Part shown: piece by piece, positions 63,484 to 64,000 of the stretch
How positions within the stretch are numbered: the first letter of the stretch is position 1
Layout of the letters: every line of letters begins with the position of its first letter
Source: Micromonospora ureilytica
GTDB taxonomy: Bacteria; Actinomycetota; Actinomycetes; Mycobacteriales; Micromonosporaceae
Direction of reading: 5' to 3'
Assembly (NCBI RefSeq): GCF_015751765.1
Contig: NZ_JADOTX010000001.1
Location: 2,356,001 to 2,420,000 of the forward strand
DNA length: 64,000 nt
The notes under the pieces: generated by a model
What the model was told of the DNA's origin: nothing
What the model saw: only the letters and a program-made list of their open reading frames with translations
Database searches by the model: none
Position numbers and translations under genes: made by a program

Positions 63484-63851
63484 AGCTCACCCTCGTCACC
63501 GGCCTGACCGGCCTGCTGCTCCTCGGCACCATCGTCGAGCTGTTGCGCCGCCGTCAGCTGCGCGAGAAGTACGGCATGCTCTGGCTCGCCGTGCTGATCA
63601 TCGTGATTCCGCTGTCCCTGTTCCCCCGGCTGCTCGACAACGTCGCCGAACTCCTCGGTGTCGCCTCCGGTGTCAGCCTGGTGCTCTTCCTCGGCATCGT
63701 CTTCCTGCTGCTGGTGTGCGTGCACCTCAGCTGGGAGGTCAGCGCCCTCGAAGAAGAGACCCGCACCCTGGCCGAAGACTTCGCCCTGCTCCGCGCGGAG
63801 ATCAACGCGGACCGGGCGGCCCGTGACGAACTGGTGTCGACCGATGGTTAA
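63480..63851 (+). CDS. DUF2304 membrane protein
   Basis: A 123-residue protein with three membrane helices (TGLTGLLLLGTIVELL, MLWLAVLIIVIPLSLFP, SLVLFLGIVFLLLVCVHLSW) and the LRRRQLREKYGMLWL signature of DUF2304, followed by a short coiled coil. DUF2304 proteins usually partner family 2 glycosyltransferases, as here. The ATG overlaps the rmlD stop. Confidence 0.88.
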   Translation: MKLTLVTGLTGLLLLGTIVELLRRRQLREKYGMLWLAVLIIVIPLSLFPRLLDNVAELLGVASGVSLVLFLGIVFLLLVCVHLSWEVSALEEETRTLAEDFALLRAEINADRAARDELVSTDG

Positions 63852-64000
63852 CGGCAAGCGCACACTGATCATCATTCCGGCCCTCAACGAGTCGGGTTCC
63901 ATCGCCGACGTCGTCGGCGAGGTCCGCGGCGAGCTGCCCGGCGTCGACGTGCTCGTCGTCGACGACGGCTCCACCGACCGCACCGCCGCCGTCGCCGCCG
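63844..64000 (+). CDS. Family 2 glycosyltransferase, N-terminal part (partial)
   Basis: The ATG at 63844 opens a frame reading MVNGKRTLIIIPALNESGSI ... VDVLVVDDGSTDRTAAVA to the window edge. IIPALNESGSI and VVDDGSTD are the nucleotide-sugar-binding motifs of GT2 enzymes of the dolichyl-phosphate-sugar synthase type. It overlaps the DUF2304 stop by eight bases. Likely part of the rhamnose/envelope glycan unit. Confidence 0.87.
   Translation, partial: MVNGKRTLIIIPALNESGSIADVVGEVRGELPGVDVLVVDDGSTDRTAAVAA

Overview
This is high-GC DNA with dense operons, GTG starts, many leaderless promoters and an intact Pup-ligase (pafA/pafBC), twin-arginine export and helY neighbourhood. That points to an actinomycete. 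The gene content, the secreted plant-wall hydrolases and the dispersed palindromes look like Micromonosporaceae (Micromonospora-like); this genus-level placement is inference.

1-119 is the tail of a sialidase-like protein, followed by an SGNH hydrolase (159-911).

946-24459 is a type II polyketide gene cluster with two long minus-strand operons. The right operon (21343 to 13154) encodes a TcmI-like cyclase, an AccD-AccA fusion, a biotin carrier protein, a biotin carboxylase, an acyl carrier protein fused to an aromatase/cyclase, a TcmJ-like cupin, KS-alpha, chain-length factor and a small monooxygenase. This is a complete malonyl-CoA supply plus aromatic polyketide engine without a ketoreductase. 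The left operon (11747 to 946) is the unusual part: two acyl-activating enzymes, two small carrier proteins, two further ketosynthases and a half-length ketosynthase-like protein, a possible 40-residue peptide, a DUF3050 protein, a thiamine-diphosphate E1 alpha/beta pair without E2 or E3, and an ATP-grasp protein. I infer that it builds and loads an unusual starter or side chain. A SARP regulator, a second TcmI-like protein and an FAD monooxygenase lie on the plus strand at the right edge. An M55 D-aminopeptidase gene sits between the two operons, with a cluster of repeats on its upstream side.

24460-32573 is mixed: a membrane-anchored HhH protein, a YbhN-type membrane protein, a phosphotransferase, a PEP-mutase/isocitrate-lyase family enzyme with a divergent TetR, a small acetyltransferase, DUF1223 and MmcQ/YjbR proteins, plus three gene remnants.

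32729-44370 encodes secreted proteins: a GH81 beta-1,3-glucanase, GH10 xylanase, GH43 arabinan/xylan enzyme, GH127 beta-L-arabinofuranosidase, a beta-propeller protein and an endonuclease/exonuclease/phosphatase-family protein. Three of the hydrolase genes have LacI-type operators upstream and GH81 has a different palindrome. They look like a carbohydrate-induced regulon whose repressor is outside the window.

44417-59933 is housekeeping: MHYT sensor, helY, HAD phosphatase, a VapBC-type pair, a DMT exporter, a diacylglycerol kinase-like enzyme, tatC/tatA, pafC/pafB, a cation diffusion facilitator, DUF3866 and pafA. 60002-64000 holds rmlC-rmlA divergent from rmlB-rmlD, then DUF2304 and the start of a family 2 glycosyltransferase. 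I infer cell-envelope dTDP-rhamnose synthesis. No tRNA, rRNA, CRISPR array or complete insertion sequence was seen.
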